DNA from: DASUPK01 sp963801055
GTDB lineage: Bacteria; Actinomycetota; Thermoleophilia; Solirubrobacterales; 70-9
DNA: 64,000 nucleotides
Assembly (NCBI GenBank): GCA_963801055.1
Contig: CAWDDE010000007.1
Coordinates: 62,001 to 126,000 of the forward strand
Reading direction: 5' to 3'
Both the position numbers and the translations under genes were made by a program. Within the stretch, counting starts at the first letter, position 1, and the number at the start of each line of letters is the position of its first letter. Positions 7,349-15,619 of this stretch are shown here, piece by piece. The notes below the pieces were generated by a model. It was not told where the DNA came from. It did not search any database and saw only the letters and a list, made by a program, of their open reading frames with translations.

Positions 7349-8145
7349 ATGACAAACCAAGCGGGCAATCAGGCTGGCGGTCATAGACAACGACAGCTCG
7401 TTCCTGACCGTGCTGGGCAAGCGACTCGACGGCGCGGGCTGGGAGCACCGCGTCCTCGCCGGCAGCGTGCCCGTCGAAGAGCTCGTGGCGATGAAGCTCA
7501 ACGCCCTGCTGCTCGACATCTCGGTGCTCGGCCCGCAGGGATGGGACTTCCTGGAGAAGGTCTGCGGGACGATCCCGGGCCTCGGGGTCCTCGTCTGCAC
7601 CTCGCAGTCGACGGTCGCCCAGCGGGTTCGCGGGCTCCGGCTCGGCGCCGATGACTGGATCGGCAAGCCGTCACATCCCGAGGAGGTCATGGCCCGCATC
7701 GAGGCCGTCGTCCGCCGGCGCAAGCGCGCCGCCGCGCGCGAGGACGTCGGCCCGCTCGGTCTCCGGCGAGCTCGAGATCCGGCCGGACCAGTACCAGGCG
7801 TTCGTCAGCGGCCAGAGCATCGGCCTCACCCGCCGCGAGTTCGAGCTGCTCCAGCTGCTCGCCGAGGCACACGGTCAGGTGATCGAGCGCGAGGAGATCT
7901 ACCAGAAGGTATGGGGCTACGCGATGGCACACGGCGACCGCTCCGTGGACGTCTTCGTCCGCAAGCTCCGCCAGAAACTGCAGCGCCACTCCGCGAACTG
8001 GCTCTACATCCACACCCATTTCGGCATCGGCTACCGCTTTGACCCCGTGCCCGTCGGCAGCGCGAGTGCCGCTGAGGCCGAGGTGCCGGTGCTCGCCGAG
8101 GAGCCGGCCGCGCCGGATCAGCTCCCAGCAGCAGAACGCGCCTAG
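7349..8145 (+). CDS. OmpR/PhoB-type response regulator, frameshifted
   Basis: One gene read in three frames. The ATG at 7349 follows a GAGGGG Shine-Dalgarno sequence. The receiver domain is readable from about 7368 (LAVIDNDSSFL acidic pocket, LLLDISVLG phospho-Asp, VLVCTSQS Thr/Ser, DDWIGKP Lys). The winged helix is readable from about 7765 (LTRREFELLQLLAE, VDVFVRKLRQKL, GIGYRF). The frame shifts by one extra base near 7352-7373 and again near 7759. All receiver residues are intact, so sequence error is likelier than decay. It lies directly before the PHO box and pst operon, so it is probably the phosphate regulator; no PhoR kinase is in the window. Confidence 0.75.
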
Positions 8146-8156
8146 CTCAGGGTTTC

Positions 8157-8184
8157 GTTCACACCGCGTTCACGAGAAGTTCAC
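8157..8184 (+). promoter_or_regulatory. PHO box: three GTTCAC repeats at 11-bp spacing
   Basis: GTTCAC occurs exactly at 8157, 8168 and 8179. Direct GTTCAC repeats on an 11-bp phase are the known binding pattern of PhoP/PhoB in Streptomyces and mycobacteria. It lies between the response regulator and the lone winged-helix gene. Confidence 0.85.
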
Positions 8185-8230
8185 GCGAACGTAACTACTT
8201 GGGCGGCATGCCTCGGGAACCTCCGAGACC

Positions 8231-8599
8231 ATGGAAAGGGAGAACGGAGGGTCAGGATCAGAACCCATGGTTCCTACCGTCGGCCGGGACCAGACCCCGG
8301 TCTACGCCGGGCGCCTGGAGATCAGGCCGGCTGAGTTCGCAGCGCTCGTCGACGGCCGGCCGCTCACGCTTACAGTCCGCGAGCTCCAAGTACTCACCGA
8401 GCTCGCGCAGAATGCCGAGCGCGTGATGACCCGCCAGGAGCTCTACCAGGCGGTCTGGGGTCGGCAGTACCGGAAGAGCGATCGATCCATCGACGTCTAT
8501 GTCGGCCGTCTGCGGACGAAGCTCGAGCGCGTGTTGCCCGGACGGCGCTTCATTCACACCCATACCGGGATCGGCTACCGGTTCTCCCCGCAAGGCTGA
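8231..8599 (+). CDS. Stand-alone OmpR/PhoB winged-helix DNA-binding protein
   Basis: 122 residues containing only the C-terminal DNA-binding domain of an OmpR/PhoB regulator (VRELQVLTELAQ, MTRQELYQAVWG, RSIDVYVGRLRTKL, HTHTGIGYRFSP); no receiver domain precedes it. It closely resembles the winged helix of the regulator just upstream (shared LEIRP start and GIGYRF end), so it probably arose by partial duplication. A triple PHO box stands before it, pointing to phosphate control and possible competition for PHO boxes. The ATG at 8231 is used; an internal ATG at 8267 is the alternative. Confidence 0.75.
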   Translation: MERENGGSGSEPMVPTVGRDQTPVYAGRLEIRPAEFAALVDGRPLTLTVRELQVLTELAQNAERVMTRQELYQAVWGRQYRKSDRSIDVYVGRLRTKLERVLPGRRFIHTHTGIGYRFSPQG

Positions 8600-8604
8600 G
8601 CGGC

Positions 8605-8631
8605 CCTTCAGGCCGTTCACACCCTTTTTAC
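8605..8631 (+). promoter_or_regulatory. Weaker PHO box upstream of pstS
   Basis: CCTTCA (8605), GTTCAC (8615) and TTTTAC (8626) are spaced 10 and 11 bases apart, a degenerate version of the box at 8157, about 90 bases before the pstS start. Confidence 0.5.
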
Positions 8632-8721
8632 AAGCGCGCCACACGCCGGTAACAAGATCCGGTCGTGCCGCTGGGAGAGTGCCGCGCCATGACCAACCCC
8701 AGAAAAGAGGGAGACACAAGA

Positions 8722-9708
8722 ATGCCTAAGAAGCTGTGGTTCGCGCTGGCGGCGGCCGCAGTCCTTGCTGTCGGCGTGGCCGCGTGTGGCGACGACAGCA
8801 GCGATAGCGGAAGCGGCGGCAGCGGTGGTGACCTGTCCGGCGACATTCGCGTCGACGGCTCGAGCACCGTCGGGCCCCTGACCGAGGCGATCGCGGAGGA
8901 GTTCAACGCGGAGAACCCCAACGTCAAGGTGACCGTGGGGACCTCCGGCACCGGTGGCGGCTTCGAGAAGTTCTGCGCCGGCGAGACCGACATCTCCGAC
9001 GCGTCGCGTCCGATCGAGCCCGACGAGCAGAAGGCTTGTCAGGCGAACGGAATCGGCTACGAGGGCATCCAGGTGGCGAACGACGCTCTCACCGTTGCGA
9101 TCAACCCTGACAACCCGGTGACGTGCATGACGGTCGACCAGCTCAAGTCCGTCTGGGAGCCGAAGTCGACGATCAACAACTGGAGCCAGATCCAGGGCCT
9201 CCAGCCCTCGTTCGACGAGGACCTTGCGCTGTACTCGCCCGGCACCGACTCCGGAACGTTCGACTTCTTCACCGACAAGATCAACGGTGAGGAGGGCGCC
9301 CAGCGCACCTCCGGCGTCAACGACATCGGCGAGGACGACAACGCGACAGTCACCGGCGTCTCCGGCGCCAACGGCGGCATGGGCTACTTCGGCTACTCCT
9401 TCTTCAAGGAGAACGAGGACAAGGTCAAGGCGCTTCAGATCGACGGCGGCAAGGGCTGCGTCGCTCCGGCACCCGCGACCGCACAGGACGGGTCGTACTA
9501 CCTGTCCCGCCCGCTGTTCGTCTATCCGTCGGACAAGGCGCTGCAGAACCAGACGGTCGACGCGTTCCTCCAGTTCTACCTGGACAACATCAACGCCGTC
9601 GCCGAGCAGGTCGGGTTCATCCCGATGACCGACGCGCAGCTGCAGAAGTCCCAGCAGCAGCTCGAATCGCTGATCAGCGGCGGAGGAGGCGGCACGACCA
9701 CGGGCTAG
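8722..9708 (+). CDS. pstS: Phosphate ABC transporter substrate-binding lipoprotein PstS
   Basis: 328 residues. The signal peptide ends in a lipobox (GVAACGDD), giving a lipid-anchored Cys, then a Ser/Gly linker. The phosphate-binding fold follows: GDIRVDGSSTVGPLTEA, TSGTGGGFEKFC, DISDASRPI and the SPGTDSGTFDFF loop. It captures phosphate outside the membrane for PstCAB. I chose the ATG at 8722 because AGGGAG lies about nine bases upstream and the signal peptide begins there. It is the first gene of pstSCAB-phoU and follows a PHO box, so phosphate starvation should induce it. Confidence 0.95.
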   Translation: MPKKLWFALAAAAVLAVGVAACGDDSSDSGSGGSGGDLSGDIRVDGSSTVGPLTEAIAEEFNAENPNVKVTVGTSGTGGGFEKFCAGETDISDASRPIEPDEQKACQANGIGYEGIQVANDALTVAINPDNPVTCMTVDQLKSVWEPKSTINNWSQIQGLQPSFDEDLALYSPGTDSGTFDFFTDKINGEEGAQRTSGVNDIGEDDNATVTGVSGANGGMGYFGYSFFKENEDKVKALQIDGGKGCVAPAPATAQDGSYYLSRPLFVYPSDKALQNQTVDAFLQFYLDNINAVAEQVGFIPMTDAQLQKSQQQLESLISGGGGGTTTG

Positions 9709-9730
9709 CGCTCGGGGTCAGCTGCATCAG

Positions 9731-10693
9731 ATGGAAGCTCGCGACGCCGCAGCGGCCACCGGGGGATTGGGCCGGAAAGATCCGGCTCGACCCCTGGTGG
9801 CCGAGCGTCGCCGCTATGGAGAGCGGCTGATCGAGGGACTGCTCGCCGCCTGCGCGGTGATCTCGGTCATCACCACGACCGCGATCGTGATCTCCTTGCT
9901 CTCGCCGACGATCGACTTCTTCGGCGAGGTTTCCTTCAGCCAGTTCTTCTCCTTCGACGAGTGGGCGCCGACCCAGGCTGATCCCAGCTTCGGCGTGTTC
10001 CGGATCGTCGTTGGCACGCTCAGTACCAGCCTCTGGGCGATGTTCTTCGCGGTGCCGATCGGCCTGCTCTGCGCGATCTTCCTGAGCGAGTACGCGCACC
10101 CGAGGGTCCGCAAGGTGGTCAAGCCGGTGCTCGAGGTGCTGGCGGGAATCCCGACGGTCGCCCTGGGGCTGTTCGCGGTCACCTTCCTCAGTCCCGAGAT
10201 CCAGGATCTCGTCCCGAGCCTGGTGAAGGCACCGCCGTTCTTCGCGCTTGCGGCCGGCCTGGGTATCGGTCTCCTGCTGGTTCCGATCATCGCGTCGATC
10301 TCCGATGACGCGATGAAGGCCGTGCCGGGCGACCTGCGCGAGGGGGCGTACGCGTTGGGCGCGACGAAGCTCAAGGTTGCTACCCGCGTCGTCTTTCCCG
10401 CTGCGATCTCGGGGATCGTCGCCTCGATCGTCCTAGCGCTCTCCCGTGCGGTCGGCGAGACGATGATCGTGCTACTCGCCGCCGGCGGGACCCCGAACGC
10501 CACCTTCGATCCTGGTGCGTCTGTCCTCACGATGACGGCGTTCATCGGCAAGACGGCCACGGGCGACATCGCCACGGGGACCGTCACCTACGACACGATC
10601 TTCGCCGTCGGTGCGCTGCTCTTCGTGATGACGCTGGCGATGAACGCCGTCGCCATCCGGCTCGTGCGGCGCTTTCGGGAGGTCTACGAGTGA
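9731..10693 (+). CDS. pstC: Phosphate ABC transporter permease PstC
   Basis: 320 residues, six TM helices. The cytoplasmic EAA loop that docks PstB is visible (VPGDLREGAYALGATKLKVA, near residue 195). PstC family features are the long first periplasmic segment and the GIPTVALGLFAV helix. It forms the membrane channel with PstA. It follows pstS by 22 bases and overlaps pstA by 4 bases (GTGA), so the operon is translationally coupled. Confidence 0.95.
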   Translation: MEARDAAAATGGLGRKDPARPLVAERRRYGERLIEGLLAACAVISVITTTAIVISLLSPTIDFFGEVSFSQFFSFDEWAPTQADPSFGVFRIVVGTLSTSLWAMFFAVPIGLLCAIFLSEYAHPRVRKVVKPVLEVLAGIPTVALGLFAVTFLSPEIQDLVPSLVKAPPFFALAAGLGIGLLLVPIIASISDDAMKAVPGDLREGAYALGATKLKVATRVVFPAAISGIVASIVLALSRAVGETMIVLLAAGGTPNATFDPGASVLTMTAFIGKTATGDIATGTVTYDTIFAVGALLFVMTLAMNAVAIRLVRRFREVYE

Positions 10694-11631
10694 GCCCGCG
10701 ACTGCCGGGGGTGACGGAGCGGACGCGGCTCGCCACCGCAGGCGCCCAGGCCGCCGTCGCTGAGTCCCTGCGCGCTCAACCGCGCGGGGACAAGGCGCGA
10801 GGCAGCCTCTTCTTCGCGTTGCTCCTGCTGGCAGTCGGCATCGCGATCCTCGGCCTCGCCGCGGTGATCATCCAGTCTGCGATCAAGGGAGCGCCCTCGT
10901 TCAGCCTCGACCTGATCACCAACGGTCCGTCAACGATCTTTCCTGAGAAGGCGGGCTTCAGGCCGGCGATCATCGGCACTCTGTATCTGATCGGCGGGGT
11001 GATCCTGTTCGTGGTCCCGATCGGTGTCGGCGCGGCTGTCTACCTCGAGGAGTACGCGAACAGGGAGCGCTGGTGGAATCGCGTCATCGAGCTCAACATC
11101 CAGAACCTCGCCGCGGTCCCGTCGATCATCTACGGGATCCTCGGGCTCGCTTTCATCGTCAGGGGACCACTGGACCTCGGCTTCGTCATTCTCGCCGGCT
11201 CGCTCACCCTCTCCCTGCTCGTGCTGCCAACGGTGATCATCGCCGCTCGCGAGGCGATTCGAGCGGTGCCGCCCTCGATCAGGGAGGGGTCGCTCGCGTT
11301 GGGTGCCACTCAGTGGCAGACGATCCGGCGGCAGGTGCTGCCCGCTTCGATCCCCGGGATCGCGACCGGCGTCATCCTGGCCCTCTCGAGAGCGATCGGC
11401 GAGGCGGCTCCGCTACTGCTGGTTGGGGCGGCGACGTTCGTCACCTTCGATCCGCAGCCCTTCTCGGGCGGCTACTCGGCGATGCCGGTTCAGATCTTCA
11501 ACTACGCGCTGCGGCCTCAGGACGAGTTCAAGGTGGTGGCGGCTGCCGGCGTGATTTTGATGCTGATCGTGTTGCTCGCAATGAACTCATTCGCGATCTG
11601 GCTGCGGAATAGATATGAGCAGCAGTGGTAA
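10690..11631 (+). CDS. pstA: Phosphate ABC transporter permease PstA
   Basis: 313 residues with six TM helices after a polar 40-residue N-terminus. The EAA loop reads VPPSIREGSLALGATQWQTI, and AVPSIIYGILGLAF matches PstA. It pairs with PstC. It starts at a GTG overlapping the pstC stop. There is a 39-base gap before pstB. Confidence 0.95.
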   Translation: MSPRLPGVTERTRLATAGAQAAVAESLRAQPRGDKARGSLFFALLLLAVGIAILGLAAVIIQSAIKGAPSFSLDLITNGPSTIFPEKAGFRPAIIGTLYLIGGVILFVVPIGVGAAVYLEEYANRERWWNRVIELNIQNLAAVPSIIYGILGLAFIVRGPLDLGFVILAGSLTLSLLVLPTVIIAAREAIRAVPPSIREGSLALGATQWQTIRRQVLPASIPGIATGVILALSRAIGEAAPLLLVGAATFVTFDPQPFSGGYSAMPVQIFNYALRPQDEFKVVAAAGVILMLIVLLAMNSFAIWLRNRYEQQW

Positions 11632-11670
11632 CCCACCTACAAACAGCGATGAAAGCGACGGTCGATAGCC

Positions 11671-12570
11671 TTGGAACGAGTGGCTGATCAAGCGAGAAGG
11701 GCGGCAGAGTCGGCCACCGGTCGAGACGGGGCGCCAGACATCGATGTCTCCGGCGTCGCCGAAGGCGGGGGTCACGGTCACGGCACCCGGGGAGCGGCAA
11801 CGGTCTTCCGGCTCGAGGATCTCTCGGTGCGCTACGGCGAAAAGCCGGCGGTAAAGCACGTCTCGATGGACATCCACGAGAAGGAGATCACCGCGCTGAT
11901 CGGTCCCTCGGGCTGCGGCAAGAGCACCCTGATCCGCTGCCTCAACCGGATGAACGACCTGATCCCCTCCGCCACCGTCGAGGGCCACTGCTACTACCAC
12001 GACCAGGATCTGTACGCGCCCGAGGTCGATCCGGTCGAGGTCCGCAAGCGGATCGGCATGGTCTTCCAGAAGCCCAACCCGTTTCCGAAGTCGATCTTCG
12101 ACAACGTCGCCTTCGGGCCCCGCGTGCTTGGACTTCCCGACGTTAAGCAGAGGGTCGAGCGGGCCCTGCGCTCGGCCGCCCTCTGGGACGAGGTCAAGGA
12201 TCGGCTCGACGAGAACGCCTACGGCATGTCGGGCGGCCAGCAGCAGCGTCTCTGCATCGCTCGCTGCATTGCGGTAGATCCCGACGTGATCCTGATGGAC
12301 GAGCCCTGCTCCGCCCTCGACCCGATCTCCACCGGCAGGATCGAGGACCTGATGCTGGAGCTGAAGGAGGAGTTCTCGATCGTGATCGTCACCCACAACA
12401 TGCAGCAGGCGGCGCGAGTCTCCAACCGAACTGCGTTCCTGATCGTCGAGCTCGATACGGACGAGGACAACCGCTGGGGCCAGCTGGTCGAGTACGCCGA
12501 CACCGACAAGATCTTCACCAACCCCGCCGACCCCCGGACCGAGGACTACGTAACCGGGAAGGTCGGCTGA
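11671..12570 (+). CDS. pstB: Phosphate ABC transporter ATP-binding protein PstB
   Basis: Up to 299 residues, about 40 longer than usual because of a polar Gly/His-rich N-terminal extension whose real start is uncertain (TTG 11671 or GTG 11680). The ATPase core is complete: Walker A GPSGCGKST, Q-loop FQKPNPFPKSIFDNV, signature MSGGQQQRLCIAR, Walker B VILMDEPCSALDP and the switch His in VTHNMQQA. It powers phosphate import through PstCA. Its stop overlaps the phoU start (TGATG). Confidence 0.93.
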   Translation: MERVADQARRAAESATGRDGAPDIDVSGVAEGGGHGHGTRGAATVFRLEDLSVRYGEKPAVKHVSMDIHEKEITALIGPSGCGKSTLIRCLNRMNDLIPSATVEGHCYYHDQDLYAPEVDPVEVRKRIGMVFQKPNPFPKSIFDNVAFGPRVLGLPDVKQRVERALRSAALWDEVKDRLDENAYGMSGGQQQRLCIARCIAVDPDVILMDEPCSALDPISTGRIEDLMLELKEEFSIVIVTHNMQQAARVSNRTAFLIVELDTDEDNRWGQLVEYADTDKIFTNPADPRTEDYVTGKVG

Positions 12571-13274
12571 TGCCAGAGCGCACCCGGCTCCACTACCAAG
12601 AGGAGCTCGAGGGCCTCGAGACGCGGGCACTCGAGGGACTGGACATGGTCGTTCAGAGCCTCGACCGGACTCTCGAGGCGGTCGAGCACCAGGACATCGA
12701 GCTGGCCGAGCTTGTGGTCGCCGACGACGACCGGATCGATGGCCGCTACCTCGAGGTACACCAGGAGATCCTGACCTTGCTCGCGACCCAAGCTCCGGTC
12801 GCCACGGATCTCCGGTTGATCTCGGCGCTTCTACACGTCATGCACTCGATCGAGAGGATGGGCGATCAGTGCGTCAACATCTCCAAGGTCATCCCGCTGA
12901 CGGGACACGATGCACCCGTCCACGACGAGATGGTCGACCGGATTCTGCGTATGGGCAAGCAGGGGCGCTCGATGCTCTCCCAGGCCAAGAAGGCGTTCGA
13001 GGGCAGGGACGTCGAGTTGGCCCGTGACCTCGTTCGTCAAGACGATCTGATCGACAACCTCAACAAGGAGTGCTTCCAGATCGCCGTCCAGGTGGGGGAG
13101 GACGTGGACACCCGCGAGTGGGCGATGACCATGATGTTGGTAGCCAGGGCCCTGGAGCGGATCGGCGACAACGCCGTCGACATCGGCGAGCAGGTCGCCT
13201 TCGTCGTCACCGGGCTGTTCCGAGAGTTCGAGGACGCCTCGCATCCCGGCCAGGCGCCCCTTCCCTCGAGCTAG
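12570..13274 (+). CDS. phoU: Phosphate transport system regulator PhoU
   Basis: 234 residues, two repeats of a three-helix bundle. The metal-cluster motifs are both present: SIERMGDQCVNISK in the first half and ALERIGDNAVDIGE in the second. PhoU links Pst transport activity to PhoR/PhoB signalling, repressing the pho regulon when phosphate is high. No PhoR is in this window. It is the last gene of the pst operon, overlapping pstB by one base. Confidence 0.93.
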   Translation: MPERTRLHYQEELEGLETRALEGLDMVVQSLDRTLEAVEHQDIELAELVVADDDRIDGRYLEVHQEILTLLATQAPVATDLRLISALLHVMHSIERMGDQCVNISKVIPLTGHDAPVHDEMVDRILRMGKQGRSMLSQAKKAFEGRDVELARDLVRQDDLIDNLNKECFQIAVQVGEDVDTREWAMTMMLVARALERIGDNAVDIGEQVAFVVTGLFREFEDASHPGQAPLPSS

Positions 13275-13397
13275 GCGGCCACGGGCTCAGGTGCGTGGTT
13301 GAGGTGCTCACCCGAGACAAGCCCGAACATCAAGGATGATCGTGAAAAGGCCGGGGTCCGTGGCTAGTGCATTCTCACGCAGCTGTAGCGCTATGCA

Positions 13398-13426
13398 TTG
13401 ACAAACATCACTTTAATCGATATATG
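13398..13426 (+). promoter_or_regulatory. Sigma-70-type promoter of the ars operon (leaderless)
   Basis: TTGACA (13398-13403), a 17-base spacer, and TATATG (13421-13426). The ATG of arsR starts seven bases after the -10 box, so the mRNA should be leaderless. The -10 region lies in an AT-rich ATCGATATATGTAGAT stretch with ATC/GAT ends, a plausible ArsR operator that would block polymerase. Confidence 0.75.
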
Positions 13427-13433
13427 TAGATAG

Positions 13434-13790
13434 ATGGCTGTCGATCTGCAGCTGGCCCCGAAGCAGAAGCGCCCGGCGGGCGAGCCCTGTTGTGAGCCCG
13501 TCGTCTACCCGGACATCGAGCGTGAGCAGGCCGAGCGGATGAGCTCGGCCGCCAAGGCCCTCGGCGATCCGATCCGCATGCAGCTGGTTGACGTCCTCCG
13601 CAAGCACGCGGGCAAGGTCTGCGTCTGCGAGCTGGTCCCGCTCTTCGATCTCTCCCAGCCGACGGTCTCGCACCACCTCAAGGTGCTCCGCGAAGCAGGC
13701 ATCGTCGGATCGGAGCGGCGCGGGCTGTGGGCCTACTACTACGTCAATCCCGACTCGCTGGAGGAGCTGAGTGCATGGCTGAGCAATTGA
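13434..13790 (+). CDS. arsR: ArsR-family metalloregulator
   Basis: 118 residues. Winged-helix ArsR/SmtB fold with SAAKALGDPIRMQLVDVL and the recognition helix SQPTVSHHLKVLREAG. Metal-binding cysteines are likely the C-V-C pair in KVCVCELVPLF on the alpha-3 helix (the classic ArsR CxC site) plus the CC pair near residue 19. It should repress the operon until As(III) or Sb(III) binds. It is the first gene of arsR-arsM-MFS-R2-like and overlaps arsM by 16 bases. Confidence 0.9.
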   Translation: MAVDLQLAPKQKRPAGEPCCEPVVYPDIEREQAERMSSAAKALGDPIRMQLVDVLRKHAGKVCVCELVPLFDLSQPTVSHHLKVLREAGIVGSERRGLWAYYYVNPDSLEELSAWLSN

Positions 13791-14485
13791 GAATCAAGGA
13801 CGAGGTCCGCGAGGCCGTGCGCGAGCACTACGCGGCGGCGGCGCTCGCGGCCGCAGGGAGATCGGAGCCGGGCTGTTGCACAACAGCGGAGGCCGAGTGC
13901 GGCTGCGGCCCGAGTTCCTCGGCGCAGGGGTGCGGCAACCCGACGGCCGTGGCCGACCTACACGAGGGTGAGGTGGTGCTCGACCTGGGGTCGGGCGGTG
14001 GAGAGGACGTCTTCATCTCGGCGAGCCGCGTCGGACCAACCGGCCGGGTCTACGGCGTCGACATGACCGACGAGATGCTCGATCTCGCAAGGCGGAACCA
14101 GCGCGAGGCCGGCGTCGAAAACGTCGAGTTCCTCAAGGGCACCATCGAGGAGGTGCCGCTCCCTGACGACTCGGTCGACGTGATCATCTCCAACTGCGTG
14201 ATCAACCTCTCGGCGGACAAGTCGGCGGTGTTCCGCGAGGCCGCGCGAGTGCTTCGCCCGGGCGGGAGGTTTGCGGTCACCGACATCGTCGCCGACGCCG
14301 GCATGGATGAGGAGACACGACGAGACATGGCGGAGTGGACGGGCTGCATCGCCGGCGCGCTCACGCAGGAGGATTTCCGCCGCGAACTCGAGGCCGCGGG
14401 CTTCGAGAAGATCGAGCATCGCGAGACTCACCGCGTACACGATCAGGCCGGCTCGGCGATCATCCGCGCTCGCGTGCCGGCCTGA
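13775..14485 (+). CDS. arsM: Arsenite S-adenosylmethionine methyltransferase ArsM
   Basis: 236 residues. It methylates As(III) using SAM. The SAM site is visible (VVLDLGSGGGEDVF, VYGVDMTDEML), and the arsenic-binding cysteines of ArsM match: C in ISNCVINLS, C in WTGCIAGALTQEDF and an N-terminal Cys-rich segment (CCTTAEAECGCG, QGCGNP). The ATG at 13775 overlaps the end of arsR, implying coupling. The product would be methylarsenite or dimethylarsenite, to be handled by the next two genes. Confidence 0.92.
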   Translation: MAEQLRIKDEVREAVREHYAAAALAAAGRSEPGCCTTAEAECGCGPSSSAQGCGNPTAVADLHEGEVVLDLGSGGGEDVFISASRVGPTGRVYGVDMTDEMLDLARRNQREAGVENVEFLKGTIEEVPLPDDSVDVIISNCVINLSADKSAVFREAARVLRPGGRFAVTDIVADAGMDEETRRDMAEWTGCIAGALTQEDFRRELEAAGFEKIEHRETHRVHDQAGSAIIRARVPA

Positions 14486-14488
14486 GCC

Positions 14489-15619
14489 GTGGCGGCTGGT
14501 CGCAGCGCGATCGCGGCATACCCGCTGCTACTCGCGCTGGGCGCGCTCGACGCGACCGGCTACAGCGTCATCGTCCCTGTAGCACCGGTGATCGCCGACG
14601 CGACCGGGGCGGGTCCGGCGACGATCGCGCTGCTGGTGGCGTCGTTCCCGGCAGGCATGGTCGCGGGCTTCGCGATCGCGGGCTCGTTCGTCCGTCGCGT
14701 CGGCGCGAAGGCGCTGCTATCCGGGTCGCTGGTAGTCGTGGCGGTCGGTGCCCTCGGCTTCGTCGTTGGTGATTCGCTGGCGGTCTACTTCCCCGCGCGT
14801 GTCTTGATGGGCCTCGGTTCCGGAGGTTTGTGGATCGGCGTCACGTTCGACACGCTCGAGCGGTGGCCCGGTCAGGAGTACCTGTGCATGAGCCGAATCT
14901 TCGCCGCCTACTCTGTCGGCGGGCTATTTGGCTCCGCGCTCGGGGCTCTTGGTGGCATCCAGGACCCGTTCCTCGCCTATCTCGTTCTCCTCGGCTTGGC
15001 CGCGCCGATGGTGCTGCTCGTCGCCGAGCCCGGAACCCGGCGTGACTTCGCGGCTGACCGCAACGTGCTGCGCACACGCGGCTTCTGGGTTGCGGCCGCC
15101 GCGATCATGTTCGCGGCGCTCGCCCTCGGAGTGTTGGAGGGCTTACTGCCCTTGCACCTCGCCGAGCGGCTCACCCAGGCCCAGATCGGGGCGCTGTACG
15201 TAGGCGCATCTCTGATCGTCGCCGCGAGCGCCGGCGCGACCGGGAGCATGCGGCCAGAGCCGCTCGTATTCGCGGCAGTCATCCTGGCGGTCGCCGGGAT
15301 CACAGCCGCCGGCATCGCGGTGAGCATTCCCCTGTGGGTCGTCGCCCTCGCGCTGGCCGCAGTGGGGATCGGGCTCGCGAACACCGGCTCGCTGGGGCTT
15401 CTCGTGCAGGCCGTCCCGGTAGAGCGGATCGTCACCGCGATGGTCGTCTGGTCCCAGGTCGGGATTATCGGCTACCTGCTCGGCCCGCTCGCGGGTGGCG
15501 CCATCGCCGAGGGACTCGGCTACTCGTTCGTCGGGCTCGTCCCGGCGGCGGCCGCACTCGCAGTCCTGCTGGCGAGCCGCTCCGCGAGCGCTCGAGTTCG
15601 GACATCATCCGCGCCGTGA
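14489..15619 (+). CDS. MFS transporter in the arsenic operon
   Basis: 376 residues, about 12 hydrophobic helices. Major facilitator features include an RRVGAKALLSGS loop between TM2 and TM3 and glycine-rich helices near the middle. GTG start three bases after arsM, and a GTGA overlap with the next gene. By position it probably exports arsenite or methylated arsenicals; MFS arsenical exporters such as ArsK are known, but I cannot confirm that subfamily from sequence alone. Confidence 0.8.
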   Translation: MAAGRSAIAAYPLLLALGALDATGYSVIVPVAPVIADATGAGPATIALLVASFPAGMVAGFAIAGSFVRRVGAKALLSGSLVVVAVGALGFVVGDSLAVYFPARVLMGLGSGGLWIGVTFDTLERWPGQEYLCMSRIFAAYSVGGLFGSALGALGGIQDPFLAYLVLLGLAAPMVLLVAEPGTRRDFAADRNVLRTRGFWVAAAAIMFAALALGVLEGLLPLHLAERLTQAQIGALYVGASLIVAASAGATGSMRPEPLVFAAVILAVAGITAAGIAVSIPLWVVALALAAVGIGLANTGSLGLLVQAVPVERIVTAMVVWSQVGIIGYLLGPLAGGAIAEGLGYSFVGLVPAAAALAVLLASRSASARVRTSSAP

